Below, piece by piece: positions 1 to 11,025 of a DNA stretch of 64,000 bases. The first letter of the stretch is position 1. Each line of letters begins with the position of its first letter. Where the stretch lies: the NCBI GenBank assembly GCA_963556145.1, contig OY744466.1:1426001-1490000 (forward strand), read 5' to 3'. The position numbers and the translations under genes were made by a program. Source of the DNA: Hygrocybe punicea (taxonomy: Eukaryota; Basidiomycota; Agaricomycetes; Agaricales; Hygrophoraceae). The notes beneath the pieces are model-generated. The model ran no database searches and was not told where the DNA came from. It saw only the letters and a program-made list of their open reading frames with translations.

Positions 1-24
1 CACAACTCTACCAGTTGTTCGCCC

Positions 25-942
25 TCATCTAGTGTTTTTTTCCTTGGCAGCGGCATCAACCCTCTGGTCACCGTCAAGTTCGTTGACCGCATCCATTTTT
101 TTGACTTTTCCCTGACTCTCCTCCACGACAACATCTCCCCACCCAAGGGCCTCCCGCAACTTCAACCCTGTAGCTCTTTGGACCCGTCCCACGAGCATCT
201 CCACGGTTCCGGTCACTCTCGCTCGGCCCTCTTGCGACCGCTCTCTCAAGCTTGCCCAGCCCCTCCGCACCCGTCCATCCACCTCCAAGTGCCTCTGAGC
301 CAGCCTGGGGACGTAGGTATGTTCAAGCGATGACATGTAAGAGCCAAGGTTGGCGCTTGTCTCCGGAAGAAAATGCAGCATGGAGACAAGCAAAAATGTT
401 GGCGGAAGGATGAGGCGCACGGGAATTCCGCGCGAACGCGACAGGATTGAGCCAGTTAGGGTTGAGATGCCGATATAGAGGATACCTGGGGTAAGTGGTT
501 CGGAGGGTGAGATTATGGACTTTATACGATCTGGAAAGTACGATTGAATGGTGTGCCAGTAAGAGTGAAAAGCGTCGACGCACTTTCAACAGCGTGTTCG
601 ACCCCGATCCACTTGTCAACGACCCCCTGCACTCTAGCAAACGCGTCACAGAAAACATCCGTCGCCGCCCGGCGTGCAACGCCAATTTGCAACTCCAGCC
701 GCGACGGGGTATCAAGAAGTGTTATCGGCTGTGTTTGGGTTTCATAGATTGGGAGCTGGCGATCCGTCGTTAAATGTGATAAAGAGCGACAACCAAAAAT
801 GAAAAGATCACTTTTTCCGGATCCGGTAAGACTGCAGCGCCAGCTGCAGAGGCGGCAAGAGAAAGTTGTGGCTAAATGTAAACGGTTGTTAATATTCGAT
901 CCATTGAGAGCGATAAAGTCGTACCAGACGCAGCCGGAACAT
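25..942 (-). CDS. MIC26/MIC27-like MICOS subunit (ApoO family), 4 exons
   Basis: Exons on the minus strand: 925-942, 812-871, 584-755 and 25-530; introns of 53, 56 and 53 bp with GT-AG ends; 251 aa. The frame closes across all three joins. Order of parts: a short Ala-rich leader, then an LPIYE segment followed by a TPSRLELQ helix, which is the usual start of the mature protein. Next comes SPSEPLTPGILYIGIS, matching the family's 'P-x-E-x-L-x-PG' entry into the first membrane segment. A second hydrophobic stretch (LILPPTFLLVSMLHFLP) follows, then a charged tail ending in LKLREALGWGD. This family sits in the inner mitochondrial membrane and shapes cristae junctions in the MICOS complex. The start is the only ATG that gives an open first exon. 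It is the downstream member of a tandem pair with the gene at 1141-2036. Family assignment is from memory of fungal MIC26/27 proteins; MIC26 and MIC27 cannot be told apart here. Confidence 0.82.
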
Positions 943-1140
943 TGGTCCCGCTGGTGGAGGAAATGGTATTTGTTTCAGAGGGTGTTGCCAAACAAATCTA
1001 TCTTGATTACACAATTCTATCTAGCGATACCGTACAATGTATCTGCTGGCACTTGGGAACTCGTTATGTGACATGCATTTCGACTGCATGCTACAACAAC
1101 GACTCTCTTGGTCGAGAAGTGTACCAATGCACTACTTATC

Positions 1141-2036
1141 TTAGCCCAATAAATCGTCCAAAAAGTCTTGCATATCATTTTTAGGGGTTTTGTCTGAAGG
1201 TGTTTGATCAACGATGAGGGGCGGGGCTTCTACGTAACTCTCTTCTGTACAGAAAGGTGGTGTTATCGGCGTAGTCATGAACAGCTGAAGAATAACGGAC
1301 CTGGTTTCTCTCGACGCCGAGTGCCAGTGGAAACTCTCGTTTTGCCGCCCATCCAGTCAGCATTTGCGCGAAATCGATATTTCAGATCTATATCAAACGT
1401 AAGTCTTGTCCTTTTACCATGGCATGTAATAGAGAAAATCGAACTGACCGCGTGCCGCTTCAGCGGTAGCCTTCTCGCGGCTCATTTCTTCCAACTGATC
1501 GTCCCATTCAATCTGTTGTACCTGACCCTTTCTAGATTGGGCACCAGTGGCGAAGGTCGATAAAACGGGGGCGATTGTGTGATCCACTTCGTCCGAGTCG
1601 TCATCTTCAATCCTGACTGGAGTGAATAATGAAGAGGAGGATGGCTCAGAAAGGCGCTGTCTTGCTAGGAAGGATGATAGGTCTACTTCAGGATCCTCTT
1701 TCTCTTCGCCTGTAAAAATATGGCCTTGATTACCCGCATAGAAAGTCAAGACAAAATGATACCATCTGAATCGAGTTCCGGCTCAGGCTCGACGTAGCGA
1801 TCTGCATTGGTATCAAGCCGCCTTCTCGAATATTTCTTGGCGATCTGAGCTGCCTCAGCTTCAGCCTCCTCCCCTTCCGCGGTTTCTTCGCCCTCCAAAA
1901 CCAGTCGTTCCCCAAATTCAGCTGGTCGGCCTAATCCACGACCTCGACCTCGAGCGCGCAGGTATTTTCCTAAACCACCACGGGATTTTCCATGACCTCT
2001 ACCTCTGGATCGCCCAGCGTCTGACGAACTTGACAT
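1141..2036 (-). CDS. Conserved fungal protein of unknown function, RG-rich N-terminus, 4 exons
   Basis: Exons on the minus strand: 1763-2036, 1449-1709, 1301-1387 and 1141-1244; introns of 53, 61 and 56 bp, all phase 1; 241 aa. The N-terminus is Ser/Arg/Gly-rich (SRGRGHGKSRGG, RARGRGRGLGRP), as in RNA-binding or arginine-methylated tails. A middle acidic part (PEPELDSDG, EEKEDPEVDLSSFLARQ) follows, then a basic stretch, and a C-terminus ending in MQDFLDDLLG. The four exons join without a stop and the protein ends in this compact acidic-hydrophobic motif, so the model looks complete. I do not recognise a named function; the layout recalls nuclear adaptor proteins, but that is only a resemblance. 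Part of exon 1 (about 1910-1975) was copied into the inverted duplication at 11675-11738. Confidence 0.75.
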
Positions 2037-2525
2037 ATTTGATTTGGTTTGGTATTGCCAAATAAGTGTATCATGGTTTGAGTGGTGATTCTCAATCCCA
2101 AAGCGCGTTGATAAATGGATTCGTGAAACCCCAACAGCCTGAGTTCCGACGTCGACACGACCTTGACGATGCTTGGAACTAGAGCTCGAGCGCGCGTTCA
2201 GCGGTGTAGCAGTTCTATGACATTATTGTAGAGTGCTACGATACTGATATTGTTAGTTGTCTAACCCGTACTGTCTACAAGCTGTATTCAACTATCTTAT
2301 TAAGAATAATGTGATACACTTGGTGCGAAAACCTTTCAAGTTGCCGAGTTTATGCTTTACGGTACATCCAAGGCTCGGAGTGCTCAACTGATTCGAGGAT
2401 ATTTAAACAATCGAACGTTACGACCAACATATCATACAAGTAAATTCGGATCCATGGAACACTTTGCAAGACATCTTTAAACACAGCCTCTGCGACCTGC
2501 GACTTTCATAGATTCCTACCGGAAT

Positions 2526-2920
2526 CTACTCGGCTCGCAGTCGGACGTACTCTTCGAGAACGGAAATATCAATGTCTTCGAGCATCTCTGCAAAGAACGC
2601 AAATGGTCAGAGGCTAGTTACTTGAATGCCCATCACAAGAGGCCAAGATAAGCGCACCACCGACTGTGAACCTCTGTTTACAGACGTAACCCTGTAAAAT
2701 TCGCATGAAGTTGCGGTCAAGACATTAAAAAAAGCCGACTTACACTCCAGCTGCAATAATTAGAGCAGCAACTCTTGTTAAACTTGCAACGCTCGCCGTC
2801 CTTTCGGCAGAAATTTTCGACAGCGAGTGCAGACGGCTTTTCCTCGCACATAACGACAGCCGCTGGGGTGAGAGTGGCCATAGTTAAAGCAACGAGAATG
2901 GAAGTTTTAAAGAAATGCAT
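2526..2920 (-). CDS. Small secreted cysteine-rich peptide, knottin-like spacing, copy 1
   Basis: Exons on the minus strand: 2744-2920, 2658-2691 and 2526-2587; 90 aa. The first about 23 residues form a clear signal peptide (MHFFKTSILVALTMATL followed by a small-residue stretch). The mature part carries a cluster spaced C-x6-C-x5-CC-x3-C-x6/7-C across the first intron, the spacing seen in inhibitor-cystine-knot peptides, plus one extra Cys just after the signal. The third exon (acidic, ending in RLRAE) is supported because both copies keep it open with the same stop despite substitutions. A TATA box lies about 70 bp upstream. Fungal small secreted proteins with this spacing have varied or unknown roles (effector, antimicrobial, signalling); nothing here fixes the function. 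The second copy at 11026-11423 is also intact. Confidence 0.72.
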
Positions 2921-2990
2921 AACAGAGGATGTGTATACAGGTTACCGTTGATTAGGTGGTGGTGGGTGTGATGACCACGATAGTTGGGGT

Positions 2991-2997
2991 TTTTATA
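2991..2997 (-). promoter_or_regulatory. TATA box of cysteine-rich peptide gene copy 1
   Basis: TATAAAA read on the minus strand, 71-77 bp upstream of the start codon at 2918-2920. The same TATAAAAACCC context is kept in front of copy 2 at 10939. Confidence 0.6.
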
Positions 2998-3977
2998 TCT
3001 TGGTCAAATCGCTCCCGCAAATAAGGAAATCAATGCAAGTGGGGATATGCCAGTCCGACTGGCAGCTAAAATGGTTCCGGAAAGGTCACGGCTCAATGAT
3101 AGGATTCATGGAACCAGGAAGCAAGCTGCGTCCCTGCTGCAAGGACAGCCAGAATGAACCGATTGCGAACCTGTGCAATTACAGTAGCACTAGTGTGGGA
3201 GAACATCAGCTTTACCAGTGTTAGCTGCTTTTGTACAAGTACGCTGGAAAATACCCAGTCACCAGGAGATCTCAGTATCAATCGAGACCTGAAGTTCAAC
3301 GACAGCAATTGAAAATTGAACTTCGGTCCGGCCTAGGCCTAAAAGTCGTTCTGGAGGACATGAAGAATGTTATCCGAGGCAGCGATAAATGTAGAAGCAG
3401 CCCAACGAGGAAGTCGCTACTAAGGCATCGATTGCTTACCATTGGCGGGCCCGAGTTCGAATAAAAACGGGTGGTGGATTTGAGCTGGCTTGCACCTTAT
3501 CCCGTGGCCTAGATAAGAGCGATCGAATGCAAACTTACTATCTATAGGAATCGCTAACTAGCGTGTTTCGTGTGCGTGTATGCGTAGTAGTGCTCATTTG
3601 GCACACTCCGCCTCTCGCTACCTCGAATGAAGCGTCGTGCATGTCCGCAAGATTACTCAAGGCATCGCCGCCAGCATGCGCCACACTCCGCGTTGTCGTC
3701 CATTGTGGCCATGCTATATTTGCCCAGTACCGTTTGATGTCAGTCTATAACCTCTGAGGTGGCCCACGTTGTCGTCATTATTGGCGATGTCGGCGTTCTC
3801 GTACTCCCGTCGCAATTGTTTCCGTCGCAATTGTTTCCGTTCGCTAAATAGTAAATGAGGCGTTATTCGGCCTGTTGATGCAGCTATCAATGTGTCAATA
3901 AACCCAGGGTCCGAAACAAAATTCCAGCCGCTTTACCGCCAACTTCACAATGGAATTTCGGGTCGGTGTATCAATAG

Positions 3978-4044
3978 TGACAGGAAGATTGTTCACATAT
4001 GATGAAAACAAGGCCCCACTGACATGCGAACAATCTTCCTGTCA
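3978..4044. repeat. Hairpin with a perfect 17-bp stem
   Basis: TGACAGGAAGATTGTTC at 3978-3994 is followed after 33 nt by its exact complement at 4028-4044. A slightly eroded version is kept at 10201-10264 in the duplicated arm. It may be a tiny MITE remnant or a structured RNA; no gene is assigned. Confidence 0.55.
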
Positions 4045-4577
4045 ATGCTGGATACGAAACTGGAAGATTCTATGGCCATCCAACCGGCATCGCACCTGAG
4101 GCACCAATTAACGTAACAAGAACGAATCTTTGGAGCCTACGGTGTCCTTGTCCAAGTGAGTAGGACTAGAGATAATGCCAGTGTCCGAAGGTGGCCGTGC
4201 TTGGTGCCATTTCAGAGAGAAACAATGGACCCGTTGACCGTGATGACACAGTAGCAGTACGCTGCGATTGTATGCAATTGCGACAATGTCTTAACCATTT
4301 CTGTTAGATAGATGTGAACCTAGCACCGGAGGCCGAGATGTCCCTGCAGGCCAGCTGGGCAAGAAATACTGCCAGGAGTTAGTTCAGGTACAACCTAGAA
4401 AGGTTGAGAGCGTACAACAACAAACTGAGTCCACCATCATTGAGGCCCGCAACTTGGGGCCGCCCAATTTGCGAGCCCGCGTTTGCAACTTGCCAGTATA
4501 GGCGGACCGTGTACCCGAAATATTTACGGCGTCAAACGTCGAGTAAGATTTCACCACGCAGTGAGTTGCTTAGCAGC

Positions 4578-6505
4578 ATGGCCCGAGCCCTTGTTCATTG
4601 TCTGGTAACTCTGGTCAATGTCATCTTGATCTGTGGCTCTTTTTCTGCTAGTGGTTTTGCACACGAATCCCAAAGTTCATTCCGGTCTGGCCAAGCTGAT
4701 CATTCCAATCTCATATTTGCCTCACTCCACTCGCTATTGAAGTCGTGGTCACAGGCATATGCCCCTCACGGACATGCAGCAGTACCCGCGACCGTGAAGA
4801 CGGGTACTTTACTCCATCATATGGGAGGTCCTAACCCACCTCACGGAATGGAGTGGCTTGCGTGAGTCGTGCCGTCCTTCGAGAGAATGAGCATTCAAAT
4901 AACCCTTTGCAAGTTTCGACGCTGAGCACAGTTATATGTTTGGAGGTGGTATGACAAACTTATCTTACAGAGAATGGTAATGATTCAATGTTTTCATATC
5001 TGCATTTTGTGCTGACATTTAGTTTGACGTTAAGTATACTCTACACTTTTACTGCAACCCGACCGCTACATGTACTCTATTTTGATGGGTTTTCGGCCGC
5101 AAAAACACGAGAGGGTACGCTCGACTTGCAAAATATCCTCATGTTTGGAAAGGTGAAGTTGGGCGACGAAGAGGAAGACTTTGATGACCTCCAGCTTGGT
5201 CAACTACTCTGTGAGTGGGGTGAACAGTTTGGAATTGAAGGATATGTGAGGGAAGAAGCCGCATTTGAGTTGTGAGCAACAATTCTTATCCTCCCGTTGC
5301 CTCTCTTCAGTGATCTAATCGGCATGTTCGCAGATTATGGTGTAACTTTAAGAATGGTGTTCAGCTGCTGGGTGCGACTAATGTCTGCGGTACTTCAGCC
5401 TTGCAAAGTCATCCAGAGGTCTCTGAACGGTCAGAACACACGTCTTTGGAGAATTCAATTAGCGAGGATACTCCTCCAAGTGATCTCCAAGGAGATGCCA
5501 ATCAGACACCGTACTCGATTCAAGCACCGTGGTCTTATTATCATGCAGCCTCCTGGCACCATCGTATGCCAGAATCACGCGTTACCTTGCACCCAGCGTA
5601 TTTTGTCTCGCTGTACGACCCATCCTATTTATCTTTGGAAACCAACAACAGGCTCCCTGTTCGTGAACATCGGCTGACCGACCTATCAACCAAGGACGTG
5701 AGTATGTTCAAGGCTGAAATTTCTCAGGCCTTGGTCGCGTGGCGTAGTGATAACTATGGCCAAACGGGCACTGGTATTGACTGGTTGGCAATCGCACAAG
5801 CAGTACACGACAGGAATGGTGACCGAATCGCAGAAATGCGACAGTTTCTTGGAAACATTTCCTCCATCACCAATATCACTCAAGCATTTGCACGTGTACG
5901 ACTTATTGCATTCGCTTTGGTGATGCCGTATACCGACTTTGCTGCCCTTGTACCTGGTATTTCCCAAGACGAGCGGATGTCCTTGCTTGCTATCTCAGCC
6001 AGGCGCTGTACCGTTGCATTTACGAATCATCTGGTCGAATTACCCACCAGATTGACGGCCCAAGAGTACCGATTGAAGGAAGCTGTGGAGGGTGTGTTGA
6101 GGCGGATATGTAAATTTATGACAACAGTTCTTGGGGAAGCTTTGACAAACCACGAAATGCGGCATAAGGATGATGAATTGGAGGTTCGTGGGAGGCAGCA
6201 TCTTGTGGATTGGGCCAAGGATTTAGATGAGCTGATGGACTGGCTTGGATGGCCAATATGGCAACGCTGTGAAAGAATGTGTGCTTGGGATGTGCGGATT
6301 TTTTTTCATTCAATTCATTATGTATCCTGACCCATGCGATATATAGGAACAATGTTTCATACCCATGTGGCCTATAAAGAGTGGACCCAGCCCAAAGCAC
6401 TATGATCCTGTTGGCAAATTGCTACTCGAAAGAGACGGTGCCACTGATAAGTTTTTACTGCGTTGTGTAAATATGGAATGGCTTGTGGGTTTGGAGATGA
6501 TCTAG
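4578..6505 (+). CDS. Intact five-exon gene of a basidiomycete family of unknown function (YFDG motif)
   Basis: Exons 4578-4861, 4914-4976, 5023-5271, 5334-6291 and 6347-6505; introns of 52, 46, 62 and 55 bp; 570 aa with no internal stop. The N-terminus (MARALVHCLVTLVNVILICGSFS) is a signal-anchor-like hydrophobic segment. After the second intron comes TATRPLHVLYFDGFSAAK, then an acidic stretch, GIEGYVREEAAFEL and a Trp-Cys motif (LLWCNF). A long helical domain follows (GIDWLAIAQAVHDRNGDRI, VRLIAFALVMPYTDFAALVP). The last exon holds a C-x-IPMWPIKSGP motif. I recall many basidiomycete hypothetical proteins with the same RPL-x-x-LYFDG and IDW-x-x-L layout and no assigned function. Exons 2 and 5 are short and easily missed; both restore family-like motifs. 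It lies between the two arms of the inverted duplication and looks like a functional host gene. Confidence 0.78.
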
Positions 6506-6738
6506 ATACACAGGAGATGGATGAGGATTTTTTTGCCATCAAATAATACACAAATATCCAGTCATGTGTTGAAGTGCTTTGTGTTGTGTTATCTCATACT
6601 TGTGAAAATATTGCAGAAAATAATGTTATCTGAAAGCTTGTGCATAACCTGTCCATAAGAATAAATATATTCAGGAATTATAGATTTTCACCATAGTGGA
6701 ACAAAATTCCAATACTGCAAAAGACCCCAGAAAAGTAT

Positions 6739-7528
6739 TTAGGCACCATTTCCAAAAGCAGCTCTATACATAAGGAATAAAGACAAAATCTGCACAGCAC
6801 TTCCATCCCAACCGCTAAGGACATATGTGAACCTCATGTCAAAAGTGCATGCCATGAGGCAGTTCTGCGAAAGAAAACCTTTATAGTTTTGAGCTGTTTG
6901 TCGTTTGGCAGCAGAGGGGGAACAAGTAATGTGGGTACCATATAGCACCCAGCACATCTGCAAAGTACGGATAGAATTTTGGATTGTTGGATATTTCAGA
7001 AGGGCAGGGGTCTGTAGTTCTGGGAAGTCTGACATATTTTGTGTAGAATGGAGGTGACACAAAAGCATTGAGCATTCTGTGAAAACATCTGGATATCTGT
7101 GAGACCGGCAATAAAAAAACAAAACAAAAAACTCACTTCAAAACCATTACAATTGGGCATTGGAAATGCTCACAAACATGCCGAAGTGTCAACCCAGTGA
7201 CACAAGTGTACAGGAAAATAGCAAGCTGCTCACGAATATTGATGTGCTTTGAATCGTGGTAACCCATCTTCTCCAGTGTCTTGAGGAGGACTTTGAAGAC
7301 GTGGAGGTGCACACCCAGTGCAGTTTGGATATGATCAGGATGTATGTTCATCAACTCATCCACCCATTGAAGTCCAGCGAGCACAGAGGTATGCTGAGGG
7401 TGCTTGTTGTAGTGTGGCTCTGCTGCAGTGAGGACAACTGAACCAATGGCTGAGATGATTGAACTGATGATGAGTGCATCGTCAATTCCAATGCCAAACA
7501 AATCTGAATCAGAGGATGAGTTGACCAT
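6739..7528 (-). pseudogene. Broken PIF/Harbinger (HARBI1-like) transposase
   Basis: Exon 1 (7137-7528) holds an N-terminal helical domain: KHPQHTSVLAGLQWVDELM, VFKVLLKTLEKMG and REQLAIFLYTCVTGLTLRHV. A 48-bp intron (7089-7136) leads into MLNAFVSPPFY and FYPYFADVLGAI. The first catalytic region should read as an I-D-G-T-H-I type motif. Here the frame breaks near 6937-6945, consistent with loss of 2 bp and of the catalytic Asp. The other frame continues GTHITCSPSAAKRQTAQNYKGFLSQN up to a GWDGSA motif, after which similarity stops. The third catalytic region is absent. I found no terminal repeats or target duplication. Confidence 0.7.
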
Positions 7529-7560
7529 GGAGCAAGCCAGCCAGGCAGCGGTATCTTAAT

Positions 7561-8164
7561 TGGTTCTTTCTCCGATGCATGCACCTGTTTGGGTCACTTC
7601 TATTTAATTGAGTTTAATGTTTTTACTTTACTATAATCTAATCAAGCATGAAGTCCCAACGACCCCTAGCCGCTTCAGAGCGCTCCCGGCCACTAGGCCC
7701 CTTGTCTCAGCACATCACTTTGTGTCCCGACACTACGTGATTGCCTGATATGAAACTTCTGTCTCACCTTGTTCTTACCCTATATATACATCACTCGAGA
7801 GCTGGCAGACAAATAATCTTGCTCTGCCATCTCCTCGAGTAAGCATTTATTTCTCACTAGTCTTCCATTACATCTCAAAAAACCCCTTGTTTTGCCAATA
7901 GTTTTTTACCTTTATTTGCATCACCCACCTCTCCCATCCCTCTTTCTCTTTGTTCTTCTTTGGACATTCTGTCATATCCTGGACTATACATAGCAGCATC
8001 CTCATGTTTGTTCATCGTGCCGGTTCCGCACCATTCACACATATAAAATGGAGTTTTTAAGGCTTCACCGCTGCATCAGGGTGAAGCCGTTGATTTGCCT
8101 ACACTCCACAACATCTGGTCAAAAGGAAAAAACTTCAACATGTATTGATTAGAGTAGTTCTTGT
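7561..8164. other. Intergenic, no gene seen
   Basis: AT-rich, with a TATATATA stretch near 7782-7790 and pyrimidine-rich runs. It has the look of an old LTR or promoter, but I could not find a paired copy or ends. Confidence 0.4.
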
Positions 8165-8496
8165 GTTTGTGTTGGGAATAGTGGCTGAACAGTCGCGGAA
8201 AGGATTAGTAATCCATATCATGTGACCCCGGAACTCAAACACACCCATCCGATGAATAATGCTGAAGTGCAGCATGTATTCTACTCACCACAGGAAACTT
8301 CTAGTAGATTTAGTTAGTAGTATAAAAGCCCTCTCAGAGAGAGGCAAATATAATTCAATTCCACACAAAATAACTTAGCGGTCAACAACCACTGCAAACT
8401 ATATATTCCAATAGGTTATGAGCCCTGAATGGCTTTAATGGAAACACAATCATGCACCTCCGAACATCGCATTACCACCTCATATACTAGCCGACT

Positions 8497-8589
8497 ATGA
8501 CAGACGAAGTGACGCACACATCGGGATCATACCGGATCGAGTTATTGAAGGGAAACAATTGGATGCCGTGGAAGAGATGGATGTTAGCC
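8497..8589 (+). pseudogene. Copia gag N-terminal remnant (31 codons)
   Basis: Starts at ATG 8497 and reads through SYRIELLKGNNWMPWKRWM, the typical start of Copia gag in these fungi, before fusing to LTR sequence. Confidence 0.75.
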
Positions 8590-8625
8590 AAATATAATTC
8601 AATTCCACACAAAATAACTTAGCGG

Positions 8626-8978
8626 AGCTGGCGTTGCTCTCCCCCACACTGACCTTCCAAATATGGGAATTACATCACGTGCAAGTGGCCGATTGAAGTT
8701 CCGCTTGTGTTAGTAAGTTAGCCAAACAAAATCACGTGAGTAAGCAAATACATTTACCATGGTTAGGATTTAGGTGTTAGCTGGCTTTTGGTTAGCTTAG
8801 GGGGGGTATAATTGGTTAGTTAGGTCAGTTGTGGTTAATTTGGTTAGAGTTATCCAGCAACTTGGAGTAAAATGTCACGAGGGACTTAAGAAAAATACTG
8901 CACATGCTCACGTGACTTTGTTCGGTTGTGGTGACTTCCATTTTTGGGAAGTCAGGGTGGGGGAGAGCAAGGGTACTT
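8626..8978. mobile_element. 353-bp MITE inside the Copia 3' LTR (9-bp target duplication)
   Basis: ACTTAGCGG flanks both sides (8617-8625 and 8979-8987) and is single in the uninterrupted LTR copy at about 8375. The ends are inverted repeats sharing TTGCTCTCCCCCAC, eight bases in from each border, with further similarity for about 20 bp (TGACTTCC, CACGTGA). No coding capacity. A 9-bp duplication points to a Mutator-like mobiliser. Confidence 0.8.
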
Positions 8979-9024
8979 ACTTAGCGGTCAACAACCACTG
9001 CAAACTATATATTCCAATAGTTTG

Positions 9025-10069
9025 AATAGTTAGGTGACTGCAGTGCTGATCAGGCCCTTAGTAAGTTGAAGTTAATCGGAGGGATTAGCTTCTTTTTCTC
9101 TTAGTCGCCTTAGTCGGTCAAAGAAGAGCAAATCTCCGAGTCCCTTACACCGCCGTTGTGCTCACAGTGTCCCTGAGACCTAGAAAGGGCAGCATCAGAA
9201 ATAGATAAGATTTAATTCAGTTTCATATTAGATCCTATCTAAACTCGGTAATGGGGGTAACTGATATGAAAATCGAATAGAATTCATCATTGGTACAAGT
9301 CAGCTTCTTTTTATTTAAATTTCTATGGAAACTGGCCACGATCCAGCCTAGTTCATGGCACTGGGCCAATTACAGACCTCAAGGATGGACACCGACATCA
9401 AATCAGTGCTGGGCAAAGACTTTGCAGCGATTTCCGAGCGTGAGGATCCTTTATTCAAACCCCGCCCAACTTCTGAGCTCGAATTCAAACATCAACCTCC
9501 TTCTCAACCGCAACCGCTTCGTCAACCACAACCTCCCTGTCCCCTCCACCATGTCTACACCTTAGAGCAACAGACTCAGGGTCACCTCTTCTGCATTCCC
9601 ACCCTTCTGCTATTCACTGACCCTCCCTCTTCTAAGTGTGGCAAGACGACGCAGTCCGCCTTGTTTTGTTGCGGGGTGGCAATGGGTAGTGACTGCAGCA
9701 GGCAAGGAGAAGCTTTTTTCTATCTTAGAATGCTAGTAGTTACAATGTGGTGTGGTGTAGTGCTGGTCGCTCATGAGCAGAATTGTGATATATTTTGTGA
9801 TTTTGCTACCATGAAATATTGACAAGAATATTTATTTATCTATTTATTTCCACCTGGCGCACCGTCTGCCCATGCGAAATCTGTGTTGGGTTGATGCGAA
9901 ATCTGTGTGGCTGATGCCCGATGTCGGACAGAGGCTGCCCTTTTTTTGTTGAGGCACGGCGGAACCTGGCCCAATCCAGCCACTTGGGTTCCATGGCTGA
10001 ATCGGGATGACTGAGCAAGCGGCGGTGTAAAGGTTGACTAAGCTTATGTAAATGACGACTACTGTTTTC
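9025..10069. other. Intergenic, no gene seen
   Basis: Contains an open stretch at 9355-9822 with no recognisable domain and a direct repeat of ATGCGAAATCTGTGT near 9875 and 9895. I see nothing convincing here. Confidence 0.35.
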
Positions 10070-10200
10070 CTGAGTACCAACGGGTCCCTGAAATGGCCGC
10101 CTTCGGGCGCTGGCGTTATCTCTAGTCCTGCTTGGACAAGCACCGTAGGCCATCGTCAGGCGCGTATTGATGCCGGTTTGGCATAATTTAGTATCCAGCA

Positions 10201-10264
10201 TGACAGGAATCTTGTTCTCATGTCAGGGCCTTGTTCTTATCAATTGTGAACAATCTTCCTGTCA
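10201..10264. repeat. Second copy of the arm hairpin
   Basis: TGACAGGAATCTTGTTC at the start and GAACAATCTTCCTGTCA at the end; one stem is slightly eroded compared with 3978-4044. Confidence 0.5.
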
Positions 10265-10938
10265 ATGACCAGGCCAAATGACCCATTGGAATTCTGCCTC
10301 ATTTAGCAATTGCAACGGGCGTGGGGACGAGGACATCGACATCGCCAATCATGACGATAACGTGGGCCAACTCTAAGGATATAGACCGAGATCAGACGGT
10401 GGGCAATATAGCATGGCCACAATGGATGACAACGCGGAGTGCGGCGTATGCTGGCGGTGGCGATAGCCTTGAGGACACGCACGGCGCTGCATTCGTGAGG
10501 TAGCAAGAGTGCCGAGTGTGCCAAATGAGCATTGAGCACTACTCCTTTCTTCACGCATACACGCACGCCAAACACGCTAGTTGGCCATTCCTACCTTTCC
10601 ATCAGCTGGTAAGATCACCACGAGATAAGGTGCAAGTCGACTCAAATCCTAGGCCGGACCCCAGTTCAAATTTCAATTGCGGGGGTGTGTGTATTTTCCA
10701 GGGTATTTGTACAAAAGCAGCTAACACTGGTAAAGCTGATGTTCTCCCACACTAGTGCCACTGTAATTGCACAGGTTCGCAATCGGTTCATTCTGGCTGT
10801 CTTCGCAGCTTGCTTCCTGGTTCCATGAATCCTGTCATTGAGCCCTGTGACCATTCCGGAACCATTTCAGCCGCCAGTCGGAAGAGAAGATCTCCACTTG
10901 GATTCATTTCCTTATTTACGGGAGCGATTCGACCAAGG

Positions 10939-10945
10939 TATAAAA
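10939..10945 (+). promoter_or_regulatory. TATA box of cysteine-rich peptide gene copy 2
   Basis: TATAAAA 81 bp upstream of the ATG at 11026, in the same context as copy 1. Confidence 0.6.
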
Positions 10946-11025
10946 ACCCTCAACTATCGTGGTCAATTCTTCCATCACACCCACCACCACCTAATCAACT
11001 GTAACCTGTCTACGCGTCCTCTATT

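Larger units (their letters stand above)
1910..4240. repeat. Left arm of a roughly 2-kb inverted segmental duplication
   Basis: This stretch recurs in reverse orientation at about 10070-11745, at moderate divergence with indels. Matching landmarks are the RG-rich exon piece (1910-1975 versus 11675-11738), the cysteine-rich peptide gene (2526-2920 versus 11026-11423), its TATA region, a hairpin (3978-4044 versus 10201-10264) and the block ending near CCATTTCAG (about 4215 versus about 10085). One edge falls inside a coding exon of the gene at 1141-2036, so the left arm is the likely source. About 280 bp near 2040-2330 are missing from the right arm. Confidence 0.85.
8170..9019 (+). mobile_element. 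Copia (Ty1) relic, internally deleted, with 5-bp target duplication
   Basis: The 5' LTR (8170-8413, 244 bp) starts TGTTGGGAAT and ends ATTCCAATA. GTTTG precedes the element (8165-8169) and GTTTG follows it (9020-9024). After the LTR a primer-site-like GGTTATGAGCCC is followed by a short gag start. At 8589 the gag sequence jumps straight into the 3' part of a second LTR copy (the AAATATAATTC block), which runs to 9019 apart from a MITE at 8626-8978. Everything between gag codon 31 and the 3' LTR is deleted. Confidence 0.85.

Noticed and set aside
9355..9822. 155-aa frame
   Set aside because: No domain, no family memory, overlapping alternative frame of similar quality; left as intergenic.
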